Positions 13,801-23,970 of a DNA stretch of 64,000 nucleotides are shown piece after piece; the stretch's first letter is position 1, and each line of letters opens with the position of its first letter. The translations under genes were made by a program, and so were the position numbers. Source of the stretch: Homalodisca vitripennis (taxonomy: Eukaryota > Arthropoda > Insecta > Hemiptera > Cicadellidae); the NCBI RefSeq assembly GCF_021130785.1, contig NC_060211.1, forward strand, positions 26,087,001 through 26,151,000, given 5' to 3'. Under the pieces are notes generated by a model that did no database searches, had not been told where the DNA came from, and worked only from the letters and a program-made list of their open reading frames with translations.

Positions 13801-13896
13801 AAAACCAATATTTAAGACTTTTATTGTTTTGTGAGGCCTTTCGATAGCGAGGCTATCTTCTTCAGACACATCACAAAAGTCTTAAATATTGGTTTT
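13801..13896. repeat. Inverted repeat enclosing a hammerhead-like motif
   Basis: Perfect 22-bp arms at 13801-13822 and 13875-13896 (arm starts AAAACCAATATTTAAGAC) flank a ~52-bp core. On the minus strand the core reads CTGAAGAA, then a perfect hairpin GATAGC-ctc-GCTATC, then GAAA. This resembles the CUGAUGA / stem II / GAAA part of a hammerhead ribozyme with one substitution in the first box. Similar motifs are found in Penelope-like and other arthropod retroelements. A full three-stem fold with a cleavage site is not evident, so activity is doubtful. Confidence 0.5.
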
Positions 13897-14354
13897 ATGT
13901 TTTAATACAAGATTTGTTTAATGAAAAGTAAAATAAAATAAATATTGATACGTGTATAAAATTTTGGGTAAAAAAGAATTAAAATGAAATTATTACAATG
14001 GTCTTATGGGAAACCAGAATAGCAACGACAAATATATGAATACATACATTTTTAAAGAAGCTGAGTACAATAATATGAGATTTTAACATGTGCCATATTA
14101 TAAAAAAGCTTATTTATACATTAAAATAATAAAGTGGAAAGTCAATGATAAAAATCGGTGACAAGGTGTTTCTTCAGTACGCTCTTGCATTGCAGTACCC
14201 TCCTTGCCTCACTGGAACTTGAGTTATTGAAATACTGCTATTGAACCTAACTCATTGAACAAAAATGTGAATATATCATGTGACAAAACATCTCACAAAG
14301 TTGTCACATTATACACACACTACATTAATTACCTTAAGTGTACTAAGGTAATTA
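13897..14354. other. AT-rich non-coding DNA
   Basis: Nothing recognised. Confidence 0.4.
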
Positions 14355-14600
14355 GTACACTTGAAATTTTACATGAAACTTCATTTCCATACAGACAAGA
14401 ATAAGGTATATGATGGTGCATGTCCAACGATGGAAATTGGTTGAGTGTCATTGACACAGTTTCTCTTGGGTGCCGGAGAGATTTAAAACTATATTTTCTG
14501 TATGATATGTCTGGCTGTCTGTCCACAAGACATATCGTGAATTAAACGGGCTATGGACTTGAAATTTTGCATTTACCAACGGCGAAGGCAGTGGCGTACT
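14355..14600 (+). repeat. Interspersed repeat, GAGCGTTAGTGAA family
   Basis: This contains TTGAAATTTTACATGAAAC, CTTCATTTCCATACAGACAA, a TATGATGGTGCATGTC box, a GGTTGAGTGTCATTGACAC box, then GGCTGTCTGTCCACAAGACA and a second GACTTGAAATTTTGCATTTA. The order of boxes repeats that in 44938-45145 and 39755-39960 (reverse). The element therefore looks partly duplicated, one and a half periods long. No coding sequence was found and its class is unknown. Confidence 0.55.
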
Positions 14601-15179
14601 CTTACCTTGTTTAAAATGAGCTACCAAAGTAAAAGAGATACGGTGTTATTTAGATCACTAGATGAGATATTCTAGATTCCTACACTTGAAAGCTACAATT
14701 TTCGAAGTGCTCATTTTTAATGAACTATTTATTGTGATAACGCAGCAACAAACCACAATCATGACAATAATGTAAAAACAGCTTCTATTGGTTAGTAAGC
14801 ATATCTAAGTTGTTACGTACTGAATGTCAGCCAATAGGAGACATGCAAAAAGTGGCTTAATTAACCTTTATGAAATGTCCTCTGCTCCAAGTCCTGAGGT
14901 CAACGCCCTCCCCAAACTCTACTGTTAGAGCTACGAATTACAGTTCTTCCTTCGTTCAAGTATAACGAAACTTTCTTTATAATATTTATTCGGAAACATT
15001 AATTTAACAGATAAATCTGATTTATATAACGATTTTTATTTTAATTTAAGTGTATTCACAGTGACTGTATTGTTCTCTGGCTAGGAGCTACAAAAAGGGG
15101 ATACAACACTATATAAACAATTACATCTATAAATAGCACCAGACGGATAAAATTACTATTTTTAAGGACCGGCAAGCCT
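14601..15179. other. AT-rich non-coding DNA
   Basis: No gene recognised. The segments TTCTATTGGTTAG (about 14783) and CAGCCAATAGGAG (about 14827) form a short imperfect inverted pair. Confidence 0.4.
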
Positions 15180-15485
15180 TTTTTAAAATCGTATCGTTCT
15201 TCATCCGTCAGTCCATCACAATCTTAATAAAAAAGGGCAAAGCAACTTAGAACATATAGCTTTTTATTATCAACGAAACATTTCGTATTGATTCTTGGCT
15301 GAAAGGTTAAATGGCAGTCCATCTGTCCGTCTATGCGATAACTTTTAGTTGAAAGGTCATAGAAACTTAGAAAGGTAGGTTCCTCTTGGCGCAGGAATAA
15401 ATTGATTGATTTTGAGGTCAAAAGGTAAAAGTGCTGTCCATCTGATTGTCTGTCCGTCTGTGGTATAAAGTTTTGCCTACATCGC
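15180..15485 (+). repeat. Interspersed repeat related to the 4.9-5.7 kb array
   Basis: Two rough direct units each carry CCATCTGTCCGTCT or CCATCTGATTGTCTGTC and are followed by a GATAA/GGTATAAAG box. The first also has GTAGGTTCCTCTTGG, which matches the last unit of the array at 4905-5660 (CAGGTTCCTCTTTG). The match is weak but the order is preserved. Confidence 0.45.
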
Positions 15486-15504
15486 GTAGGATCATTTGAA
15501 ACTC

Positions 15505-15506
<2 letters not shown>

Positions 15507-15557
<51 letters not shown>
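15507..15557. repeat. (AT)n microsatellite forming the tail of a SINE
   Basis: An AT dinucleotide tract of about 50 bp that directly adjoins the 3' side of the minus-strand tRNA-like SINE. It may have grown from the simple-sequence tail of that SINE. Confidence 0.9.
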
Positions 15558-15558
<1 letters not shown>

Positions 15559-15645
15559 CAATAAACATTGAATCGCAAAAAGTACTTGCTCCGCCGGGAC
15601 TCGAACCCGGATCTCTCACTTGCCGGGTGAATGTGCTACCATTAC
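15558..15645 (-). repeat. tRNA-derived SINE, minus strand
   Basis: On the minus strand a tRNA-like head has an A box in ATGGTAGCACATTC (15630-15643) and a perfect B box GGTTCGAGTCC (15597-15607). The B box is flanked by a TΨC-type stem CCGGG...CCCGG. After the head comes a short body (AAGTACTTTTTGCGATTCAA) and then the AT tract. The acceptor stem is not closed at the 5' side, so this is a SINE or tRNA pseudogene rather than a working tRNA. A degraded piece of the same body seems to lie near 15680-15715. Confidence 0.65.
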
Positions 15646-15784
15646 AAATGTAATGAATATATATATATAATTTTAAATGAATGTTTAATTACAAAAAGGA
15701 CTTATTCTGCTGGTCCTATCAATAATATATATACTCAAAATTATTGCCTACGCGTTAGGGATACCTATCTTAACGAACGAACTT

Positions 15785-15895
15785 AAATTTAAAATTGAAA
15801 TTTTGTATTAAGCTTCATTTCTACATAGGCAAGATCGAGTTTTGATGATGGTGTATATCACTCTTTGGGAATTCTCTGGGAAGTGTAACTATCCG
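15785..15895 (+). repeat. Partial copy, GAGCGTTAGTGAA family
   Basis: This carries TTGAAATTTTGTATTAAGC, TTCATTTCTACATAGGCAAG and a GATGATGGTGTATATCACTC box, in the same order as at 44938-45145. It ends before the terminal GCGTTAGTGAA box. Confidence 0.55.
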
Positions 15896-15984
15896 AAAGC
15901 TATCTCGAAAAATATACCATCAGTAGACAAATCTTAAACGCACCTTCAGCGAAAGTTCCCTTTGGTAGAACAATACCTAAGATG

Positions 15985-16120
15985 ACTACTAGAGCGCTTG
16001 TGATAAAAAGGAATGTGAGAGACCCTAGAATTTGGGGACTGAATTTTGTCAATTGGGAGGGGTGTTCTGTCAAGGGCAGGTGAGTCAAGCTGGTTTTGAG
16101 CTGTCATGGTGTCGAAGTGA
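15985..16120 (+). repeat. Unnamed interspersed repeat, copy 2 of 3
   Basis: This matches 35130-35275: GTGAGAGACCC, a box TTTTGTCAATTGGGAGGGG, then TCTGTCAAGGGCAGGTG and a GTCA.GCTGG end. The copy at 9415-9560 is the same element reversed. Frames across it are not conserved between copies. Confidence 0.6.
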
Positions 16121-16941
16121 TGGTCTTACATTTAATACGTTCTCCGGTTATTGGTGCAATAAAGTTACTACGCTTTGAATGCAATATAATATTATATTGA
16201 TAAATAAATCTGTTATAATGAAGAATATTGTTTGCAGCATTACTCTTATGAAGGATGACAAATATTTTGTTTGTTTTCCTTATACATAAGACAACATATA
16301 GCACCAAAAATGTTTACTCATTATTTTTTAACACACTAATTAATAACTAATGTGGACACCATAATTAACGTAAATTTTAAAATCCCAAGTTATAACATAT
16401 GTACTTATACTTTTAAAGTTTTCTCTCAAGAAAGGCCTTGTTATATAGGATTATTTCGAGGAAGTAAAAACAAGATAGTCGTTAATAAATATTCACCAAA
16501 TGTAATTATTTACCTGAGGTAATATCCACTACTCAGTTCGGTAAGTACCGTGCTCTGTAGACATTAGTACTCCTATTTAATGAAGGGAATAACTGTGGCT
16601 CTTAAATCGAGAAGATGTACATATAAATTAATACTATTAAAAAAAATGATGTTGCCCTTAGCTTCAGCGCATTGAAATTATGAGCTGACTTCTCGCAACA
16701 CAATTTTAAACTAAAATATGATCGTATCGGTTTTGTATTTACAGTAAATTTTCAACAGACCAATTATTTTATGGAATGAGGGGGTTACGAGGATGAATAG
16801 AATGTGTAGTTTTTCAATTAATTGAAGTTCTTGGTTCATTGTAAATATGGATACTCTCTATGTCTGGTAACGTTCCGTTTTGAGTCGGAACAGGGAAATA
16901 AAATATTGAAATTATTTCGCACCATACAGAAAGGGTTCAAA
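16121..16941. other. AT-rich non-coding DNA
   Basis: Nothing recognised apart from short open frames without motifs. Confidence 0.4.
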
Positions 16942-16963
16942 ATAAGTGGTGATCACCACTTAT
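16942..16963. other. Perfect 22-bp palindrome beside a Helitron 3' end
   Basis: ATAAGTGGTGA is followed immediately by its exact reverse complement. It lies 6 bp outside the CTAG end of the minus-strand Helitron. Helitrons carry a hairpin just inside their 3' end, so a palindrome just outside could be part of the insertion site or of an older end. It could also be chance. Confidence 0.85.
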
Positions 16964-16969
16964 GAATAA

Positions 16970-17154
16970 CTAGCAGTTACCCGTGGCTTCGCACGCAATT
17001 TTGAAGATTTTTGCACCTGTATGAGCAAGTCTGGTTCAAGTTAATTATGTCTAAGACGCCAATGTTGAGACTGCGATGATCAAGAAAATATGTTAAAAAG
17101 GTGTATATGTATAGTAATTTTAATTTATTGTGGTCTTAGTATTTTTCTCCAAAG

Positions 17155-17200
<46 letters not shown>

Positions 17201-18183
17201 CAGTTCCGAGAAGTTTACTTTTGTCATAAGACAACTTAAATAGGTTTCATAAGAGTCTTTAAATGTGTAGTAAAAGTGAGCCTACATTGTATCTTATACG
17301 TACAATGCTAGCAGTTACCCGCTCCTTTGCACGTAATTTAGTAGGCTTTGCACGTTTATGATCACTGCTAGTTCAAGTGAATGATACTTCCGACGCTAAT
17401 CTTGAGTTTGACTTGTCTTGGTTGACTTGTTGCATCGATCAAGAAAATATATCAAAAAGTTTATAATTATAGCCATTGTAATTTACTTCATTCTTAGTAT
17501 GTTTTGTTCTGTAGTCGATTTTGTTTAATTTGGTTCCCAATCAAAAATATATATATATATCATAGATCAGAGAAGTCTACTTCAGTCAAAAAATATCTAA
17601 GATGGATTTTAGATGGGTTTGTGTAGTCATTCATTAAATTTACACTAAAGGTATTTAAAAATTTTAGAACATTTAGAGCTGGAATTGGAACAATAGTTCA
17701 AACAAAAGAACAGTCTGGCGAAGTTTCTCTAACATAGTTCTTGTCGACTTCTTCTATGGCAGTGTTCAAGTGTCGAATTCTGTCCTTATGTTTTGGGACA
17801 TTTTTATAAGGTAGATTAGTACTTACCTAATCGCTTAAATCTAAATTCCTAATTATTTGTAAAAAATCGGATCTTTAGAAAATTTACTCACTATAAATGT
17901 AAACAAATAGAAGATAATAAGCAATGTTCACACAGAACAGTTGATTACATTTGACAGGCTCATTCAATTAAAATTACAAAACTTTAGAAACCAAGATGGC
18001 ACTTTTCGCTACTTTAAAGACTAGTGGGGCATAGCCTGGAAGTTTTTTGAAATAAGAACAGGCCTATATTCATTCCAGGAACCATAAGAATGTATATGTA
18101 AAATTTCAGAACAATCGGTTGAATAGTTTACGTTTGAAAACAAAACAAACAAAGGCACTTTCGCATTTATAGTATTATTAGGA
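16970..18183 (-). mobile_element. Non-autonomous Helitron with an internal second 3' end
   Basis: On the minus strand the element starts TCCTAATAATACTATAAATG (5' end at 18183, preceded by A) and ends CGAAGCCACGGGTAACTGCTAG (given here as CGAAGCCACGGG then TAACTGCTAG; end at 16970, followed by T). This satisfies the TC...CTAG and A/T rules. A second, very similar 3' end lies inside at 17308. The ~330 bp after each end match each other (GTTACCCG, TTGCACGT, GATCAAGAAAATAT, AGAAGTCTACTT-like boxes). The copy is thus either a tandem 3' duplication or a Helitron that read through to a second terminator. It has no coding capacity. Confidence 0.7.
17157..17197. repeat. (TA)n microsatellite inside the Helitron
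   Basis: A TA dinucleotide tract of about 41 bp. The internal duplicate copy has a much shorter TA run at the matching place (about 17548-17560), which supports the two segments being paralogous. Confidence 0.9.
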
Positions 18184-19189
18184 TAGACATACGTTTTATT
18201 GTATTGTAACGGTACCAACCATTATGGTAAAGTAAAACAAATTAAACAGTGTTTATTTAGGTTAAATAATAAATTCGCTAGTTTTATTGCCTGGCTGTAC
18301 TCAGGTATAGATTGGCTTGTGAAAAATAAACTTGTACAGATGAGATTTTAAAATAAAAATCTCTATGTACTAAGCCACTTACACTTGAATCTGAATGAAG
18401 CGATTAATCCACTTCTCTCTAGCTAAGTCCATTCACTCTTCAGCCTCATCGAGTAGCCCACCTTTCCTGTTTTTATTCAGATTTCTGTAATTGTGTTTAT
18501 ATTAAGTAAGCTCTCTAGAAATATTTAATTTCAAAATTACTTCATAAGAAAAATTCTTTAGTAGTTTTTTTATCTCATAGGACTGCTAAAAAATAGAAAT
18601 TAATGGGTAAGTAATAATCAGAATATCACAACTCTCTGGTTACTTTTGTTAAAACCTTTTTGGAAAAACTGAAGACCTACATTTTTCTAGCATATCTTTA
18701 GCCTAACATAATTTAATTAGTATTTGGTCAGATAATCTTATAAATTATCCTTGTAAGTTGGCTCTGCAAGAGACTGCAATCGTAAATAAGTGATGTTAAT
18801 AAATGTGATTGATGTTCTGAACAAATTTACTATGATGTTTAACTATTGAAGGTTACTGTGTGTAGAATTCTAGTTTTAAGTGCGCCTGTCAACCCGACGA
18901 TTTATAAGTTATCTTAATAGTAGGTTACTACTTGTAGTAAATCGTTTAAAGTTCTGTCCGTTTAAACATCAGAGCCATCGTTAAGCGCTTAGGGGCGAAC
19001 CTGAGAGCCTAAATTCTCAAGGGGTACATCGGTTGGCGGCCTTGAATGTGGTACTTGGGGCAATGGAATGCCAGAGTGTCTTGTAATAAAAGTTGAGATA
19101 TGAATAAATTAAATATTACAGTGAATTATTGATTTTTTTTACCTAAGATTAATTTTATACACATTTAAAATTATTCTAATTTTAAATAA
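18184..19189. other. AT-rich non-coding DNA
   Basis: No gene recognised. A GC-richer patch at 18980-19075 has no frame or RNA signature that I can identify. Confidence 0.45.
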
Positions 19190-19290
19190 ACCGATTTATG
19201 TTTAGTTACCAAAGTAAATATGTTGGTTTGATTTTTGTATGAGGGTAAATGTAGAGAGGACTTTATAGTGCTTGTTTGAGAGTTAACAAA
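19190..19290 (+). repeat. Interspersed repeat, inverted match at 23.8-23.9 kb
   Basis: TTATGTTTAGTTACCAAAGT, AAATATGTTGGTTTGATTTT and a GACTTTATAGT box are found again on the minus strand at 23835-23935 with few differences. The copies are 4.6 kb apart in opposite orientation and lie either side of the mariner-type elements. The class is unknown. Confidence 0.65.
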
Positions 19291-19353
19291 ATATCAATGC
19301 TAAGATTGAGTCATACCTACTGTTGTCAATGATTTCTATTATGTACATACATA

Positions 19354-19841
19354 CAGGGTGTACATAAAGTCCTGCACGGGTATAATATTTTCTGAACGAT
19401 AACAGATAAATAAACAAGATTTGGTACATCAATACTACACCTAAAAATCTACTTTTTGAAGGAACTATCAGTTTTCTGTAATATCATGGGGGACGTCCCG
19501 CAAGGAGTCAGAAGGAAATCTTAAATAGGAGCATAGGTCAATATGGACATCATTTTAAAGGGCTTATCTAGCAGAGTTTAATGCCGCAAACCGCACTCAA
19601 AAAGATTGATCCAGTACAAAATGGCGGCTGTTCAAAGATTTTACTTGGTTACATTTTATTAGTAGCCATAACCCCAGTAAAGCAAAACTGCAACCAAACA
19701 AATACTGCAGCTAACTACTACATTATGCTTGTCAGTTGTACAAAAGTGAATTATGACATTAGTTATCCTCAAGGGTTACAAATTTGGTCCTAATATATTG
19801 ATAACGGGGAAAACCTGATAACAGTAACAATTAGAAATCTC
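19354..19841 (+). repeat. Left inverted arm of the mariner-type element
   Basis: The arm runs from the terminal CAGGGTG to ATTAGAAATCTC. It includes the block GGGGGACGTCCCGCAAGGAG and ACAAAATGGCGGCTG, both seen in diverged relatives elsewhere in the window. Confidence 0.85.
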
Positions 19842-19997
19842 TTATCTTTGGGTCGCAGTTAGGACTTTCCTATTAGCCAGTCTATTCATAGTAGGCTATT
19901 CTAGTTTTCTTGTTTTAGCAGTGCTGTCCATCCATTTTATCAGTGCGCTTTAGTACAAAAGAGTTTGTCGTATTGCTTGTAGTTCTTCAACTACACT

Positions 19998-20190
19998 ATG
20001 TCGCTTGACGAACGTGAACGTATAACACTTCTTATGATGGTTGGTTGGGGAAATAACAGACGATCACACGAGGAAGCATGCCATTTAATTTAATGACTAC
20101 TTTCACGAGAGGCAGCCAATTTCTAGAACAACTGTAGGGAGAACTGTTCAACACTTTATGAAAACAGGAAGTGTTTTCCGATCGTCATAG
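19998..20190 (+). pseudogene. Transposase N-terminal helix-turn-helix remnant, frameshifted
   Basis: An ATG at 19998 opens a frame beginning MSLDERERITLLMM that stops after about 31 codons near 20090. A shift of frame continues with FNDYF and then RQPISRTTVGRTVQHF, ending at TAG 20188. This pattern (acidic start, then a helix, then P-x-S-x-x-T-V-G-R near a G-S-V end) matches the helix-turn-helix domain (DUF4817-like) found at the N terminus of many insect mariner-like transposases. The family is recalled from pattern and not searched. The DDE/DDD catalytic region is absent, having been replaced by the right arm. Confidence 0.55.
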
Positions 20191-20196
20191 GTCGCT

Positions 20197-20686
20197 GAGA
20201 TTTCTAATTGTTACTGTTATCAGGTTTTCCCCCGTTATCAATATATTAGGACCAAATTTGTAACCCTTGAGGATAACTAATGTCATAATTCACTTCTGTA
20301 CAACTGACAAGCATAATGTAGTAGTTAGCTGCAGTATTTGTTTGGTTGCAGTTTTGCTTTACTGGGGTTATGGCTACTAATAAAATGTAACCAAGTAAAA
20401 ATCTTTGAACAGCCGCCATTTTGTACTGGATCAATCTTTTTGAGTGCGGTTTGCGGCATTAAACTCTGCTAGATAAGCCCTTTAAAATGATGTCCATATT
20501 GACCTATGCTCCTATTTAAGATTTCCTTCTGACTCCTTGCGGGACGTCCCCCATGATATTACAGAAAACTGATAGTTCCTTCAAAAAGTAGATTTTTAGG
20601 TGTAGTATTGATGTACCAAATCTTGTTTATTTATCTGTTATCGTTCAGAAAATATTATACCCGTGCAGGACTTTATGTACACCCTG
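20197..20686 (-). repeat. Right inverted arm of the mariner-type element
   Basis: Reverse complement of 19354-19841, differing by an extra base in two homopolymer runs and one substitution. It ends ...GTACACCCTG followed by TA. Confidence 0.85.
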
Positions 20687-20694
20687 TATATAAG

Positions 20695-21230
20695 TATAAC
20701 TTCCAATTCATTCTCATATCAGGGGGATGGCCCGCAAGGATTCAGAAGGAAATTTAAAGAGACATAAAATTAAATGATTTTATTAGTAGAGTACAAAATC
20801 CGATATCTGAAGAATAACTCTTTAAAACATTACGCTGGTTTAAAGTTAACCATACTCACATAAACTTTTTTCAAAACTCCTAGAACGTCCTCCACTGGAT
20901 CTTAAGAGTCATACATTAAAAACTATATCTTAAGTCCAGTATTCACTTACGAAGATTAACGTTCACAATTTGAGCCAATACAAGAATGTTCTGGAAAAGG
21001 ATCTACATTGCAAATGTTCCAAACTTTAAACCAGCATAAATTTTTAAAGAGTAAACCCTTTCAGGTTGGAACTTCTACATTGTAATTGACTAATAGAGAC
21101 CTTTAATTTAATTACTCTACCTATGCTCTCATTTAAGATTTCCATCTGACTCCTTGCGGGCCATCCCATAACATGAAAGAAATGGTAGTTTCTTTACAAA
21201 GATTACCTATATTTTGATTTATAGGTGATA
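20695..21230. mobile_element. Older relative of the mariner-type element, degraded
   Basis: The left side has GATGGCCCGCAAGGATTCAG and the right side has the inverse (CTGACTCCTTGCGGGCCATC). Inner blocks ACGCTGGTTTAAAGTTAACC and AACTTTAAACCAGCAT are also inverted to each other. This is the same architecture as 19354-20686 but strongly diverged, without clear ends, and directly adjoining it. No coding remnant was seen. Confidence 0.6.
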
Positions 21231-21291
21231 TATATATATATATATATATATACCATATACCAATATATATATATATACATATATATATATC
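21229..21291. repeat. Interrupted (TA)n microsatellite
   Basis: TA tracts interrupted by CCATATACCA and CATA. It sits at the end of the older mariner-type relative. Confidence 0.85.
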
Positions 21292-21894
21292 TGGTTTTGT
21301 ATTGATTGAATTATGGTTAGTTGATTAAAGGATTAAATGAGATATCTACACGAATATAAATTAAAAAAATATGAGGTAATAACGAAACTACAGCTGTTTT
21401 ATATAATTGCTGTTAAAAATGTATAGCAACGCTTGAAACTCTCTTAACTGGTTAAGTTTGAAAAGAAGCTCAGCTTGTACAATTGCTCTTAAATTGAAGT
21501 CGGAGTTTATAATTTATGAGCACATTAAACGACTTGTTCTGTTGATACTCATGAAAATTTATAACATCATTAAAACCTTTAATTTTCAGAGAAAAGATTA
21601 CAATCTTTAGGAGCAATACGATATAGAATTCATATAAAACCGATAAATTATTAATAATTAATTTGTGAAATTTTACACTCAAATATCAATTCTGATTCAG
21701 TCGGAAGAAAGGTAGATTTTATATGTGGCTGTTTTCTCTATCAAACTGAAGATGTGGTTTAGTTTCTGTTTTTTTTTGCTACGTCACTGAGGGACGTTAA
21801 ATTTAAATCGTATTAATATGACCGAAACACTTTCAAACATTTAGAAACTCCAAAATCTTTAAACCTTACAAGAGAAAGTTATTATAAATGTATA
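21292..21894. other. AT-rich non-coding DNA
   Basis: Nothing recognised. Confidence 0.4.
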
Positions 21895-21975
21895 TAAATT
21901 TATTGGTGGAAACTGGGTGAATAAACATCCAACCTACGGTGTTTGGGAACTGGGTGAATAATTGGAATCACGATT
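21895..21975 (-). repeat. Short copy of the 36-bp minisatellite sequence
   Basis: GGAAACTGGGTGAATAAAC and GGGAACTGGGTGAATAATTG are two units whose reverse complement matches the start of the 24833-25085 array, including the unique flank (ATCACGATTGTGG versus CCACAATCGTGAT) and CCGTAGGTTGGATGTTTATT-like sequence. The array was therefore carried as part of a larger dispersed repeat. Confidence 0.7.
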
Positions 21976-22545
21976 GTGGATCGTTATTGACATTATTGTA
22001 AATGACCTGAGAATTGCATAAGAACATTTTTGTCGTGCTACAATACATTTTGTCTGATGTACAACCACTTCTTGTCCAAACTTTGAATGACCGCTAACTC
22101 TAAAGTTTTCGTTGGTTAAGACTGAGTAACGAGCTTGTCTAAGCTGCGTGCAAGTACTGGCTTTGCACCAAGTTTAATTTTGGTATTTTAAAACTTACAG
22201 CCCTTATCGTGTGCCCAAGCTCGTGATATATTGCATAGTAAAAGGAATGTTGGGTGAATGAAAGAATCACGATTGTGGATCGTTATTGACATTATTGTAA
22301 ATGACTTGAGAATTGCAAAGAAAATGTTTGTGCTATAGTGCATTTTGTCTGATATACAACTGCTTCTTGTCCAAACTTTGAATGACCGCTAACTCTAAAG
22401 TTTTCGTTGGTTAAGACTGAGTAACGAGCTTGTCTAAGCTGCGTGCAAGTACTGGCTTTGCACCAAGTTTAGTCATAGTATTTTAAAACTTACGGTAGTT
22501 ATCAAGTGCACAAGCTCATGTTATATTGTATAAGTCCATGCATAC
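21950..22545 (+). repeat. ~295-bp tandem duplication
   Basis: Unit 1 (about 21950-22245) and unit 2 (about 22250-22545) both start with GGGTGAAT...AATCACGATTGTGGATCG. They share a stretch of roughly 115 bp (about 22075-22190 and 22370-22485) that appears identical, including CTTGTCCAAACTTTGAATGA and GTACTGGCTTTGCACCAAG. The flanks of this core differ by many substitutions and small indels, so divergence is uneven. No open frame is preserved. Confidence 0.8.
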
Positions 22546-22728
22546 ATATATTACATTGTAATAGAACGAGACTGGCTAATTACATTTTATGTTGGGCATG
22601 TGTAAGTAAAATTCATACTCCTAGTTAAGCATAATATTTTTGAAATTTATTGTAATTTTCGTCTCCATATTACCACTATTTAAATTCAGTTACATCTACA
22701 GTAATGTGGTAACATTTTATTTTCTTAA

Positions 22729-23113
22729 GGGCGTTCGGTATGCCCTATCCTTCCCATGTTAATTTGGCCAATTTTATGTACCTTTTTCTCAGAAACCTTT
22801 AAAGCTATCATTATCAAACTTTAGGACACTAATATTTAGACCTTTTTTAACATTTAGAGCGGAAGACATTATAAAAATCTATTTTAAATTTTTATTAAAA
22901 AAATTATAATTATAAATTATTTTACAAAAAATTAATAAATTTTTTATTTACAACAAATTAAATAAAAACTTCTTTTTTCCACTCTAAATGTTAACAAAGG
23001 TCTAAATAGTAGTGTCCTAAAGTTTGATAATGATAGCTTTAAAGGTTTCTGAGAAAAAGGTACATAAAATTGGCCAAATTAACATGGGAAGGATAGGGCA
23101 TACCGAACCCCCC
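22729..23113 (+). mobile_element. TTAA-flanked foldback MITE (piggyBac-like), copy 1
   Basis: The element starts GGGCGTTCGGTATGCCCTAT and ends with the near-perfect reverse complement. It is bounded on each side by TTAA (22725-22728 and 23114-23117), the target duplication of piggyBac transposons. The inverted arms are about 150 bp each and enclose a very AT-rich centre. It has no coding sequence. The assignment rests on the TTAA target; piggyBac ends usually begin CCC or similar, so the family call is an inference. Confidence 0.8.
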
Positions 23114-23117
23114 TTAA

Positions 23118-23834
23118 ACATTTTCTAGTGACAAAATTTATTTTTAAACGTATACAACCCCGAATTCTTTAAATTATGATCCTTTTTGACTATCTGTACA
23201 GTTGTCTGAAAATTAAAGTTCTTGAAAAATGTTTTTTTTCCTCTCGTGGATATACGAGGAATAATCAAATCTCATGAAAATTATAACAGGTAGGTTATAA
23301 GCCTAGAATATATAATATAATCAAGAAATGCTCTACGAATTTCACGTTAGTATGTTAGGTAAGTTCCAAATCTGAAGATATTTTCAGCCAGCTGATATCA
23401 TGGCTAAAGAGAGATCTGGAGTGGGAGATAGCCTTGCCTTCCGTGAACTAGTGCAAATCACCAGGTAGAGTTCCACTTAGTTATTTGGCTGAAACGAAGA
23501 TACTGTGTAACGAAGGCATTCTGACCTCAATGAATTTGCATTAAATATAAAGCATTAATTGTAGAAGCGAATTCAATATAAACTTCAGTTAAGCCATTCT
23601 AGAGCATTAGTTTAGTTTTCCACGCCAGAACTTCAAGATTTTTTCAAAAACATTAGGAGAATTGAAGAAGGTTATTAAAGACAGATAACAGAAAGTACTG
23701 CCATTATGTATATGTGTATGTAGGTAATATGTATCTTTGACAACAAAAGGTGTTATACCAATCTCTGCATTTATTGTTTTTAGCTCTCAAACAGGGAATG
23801 AACTTGAAATGAAAAGGTAAAATTTTATTAAAGA
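23118..23834. other. AT-rich non-coding DNA
   Basis: Nothing recognised. Confidence 0.4.
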
Positions 23835-23970
23835 CAAAATTAGGACTATAAAGTCTACTCTACCACTTAACCTCAAACAAAAATCAAACCAACATATTTA
23901 CTTTGATAACTAAACATAAATCAGTTTCAATGGAAATACGACATATAAGTTTAGACAGCCGCCATTTTGA
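23835..23970 (-). repeat. Inverted partner of the 19.2-kb repeat
   Basis: On the minus strand this reads TTATGTTTAGTTATCAAAGT, AAATATGTTGGTTTGATTTT and GACTTTATAGTCC, matching 19190-19290. A nearby AGCCGCCATTTTG box (about 23955) also occurs inside the arms of the mariner-type element, which suggests a distant relation to that family. Confidence 0.6.

Larger units (their letters stand above)
19354..20686 (+). mobile_element. Mariner-type transposon derivative with ~490-bp inverted arms
   Basis: The ends read CAGGGTGTACATAAAGTCCT and its reverse complement, each flanked by TA, the duplicated target of the IS630/Tc1/mariner superfamily. The left arm (19354-19841) and right arm (20197-20686) are reverse complements over about 490 bp. 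Comparing by eye I found only two single-base indels and one substitution, so the element is recent or the arms have been homogenised. The 355-bp core contains a broken N-terminal transposase piece. No catalytic domain remains. Matching frames in the two arms (70 and 62 codons) reflect the inverted repeat. Confidence 0.85.

Noticed and set aside
15597..15645. Functional tRNA gene on the minus strand
   Set aside because: The TΨC arm is good but the 5' acceptor strand is missing and a SINE body with AT tail follows.
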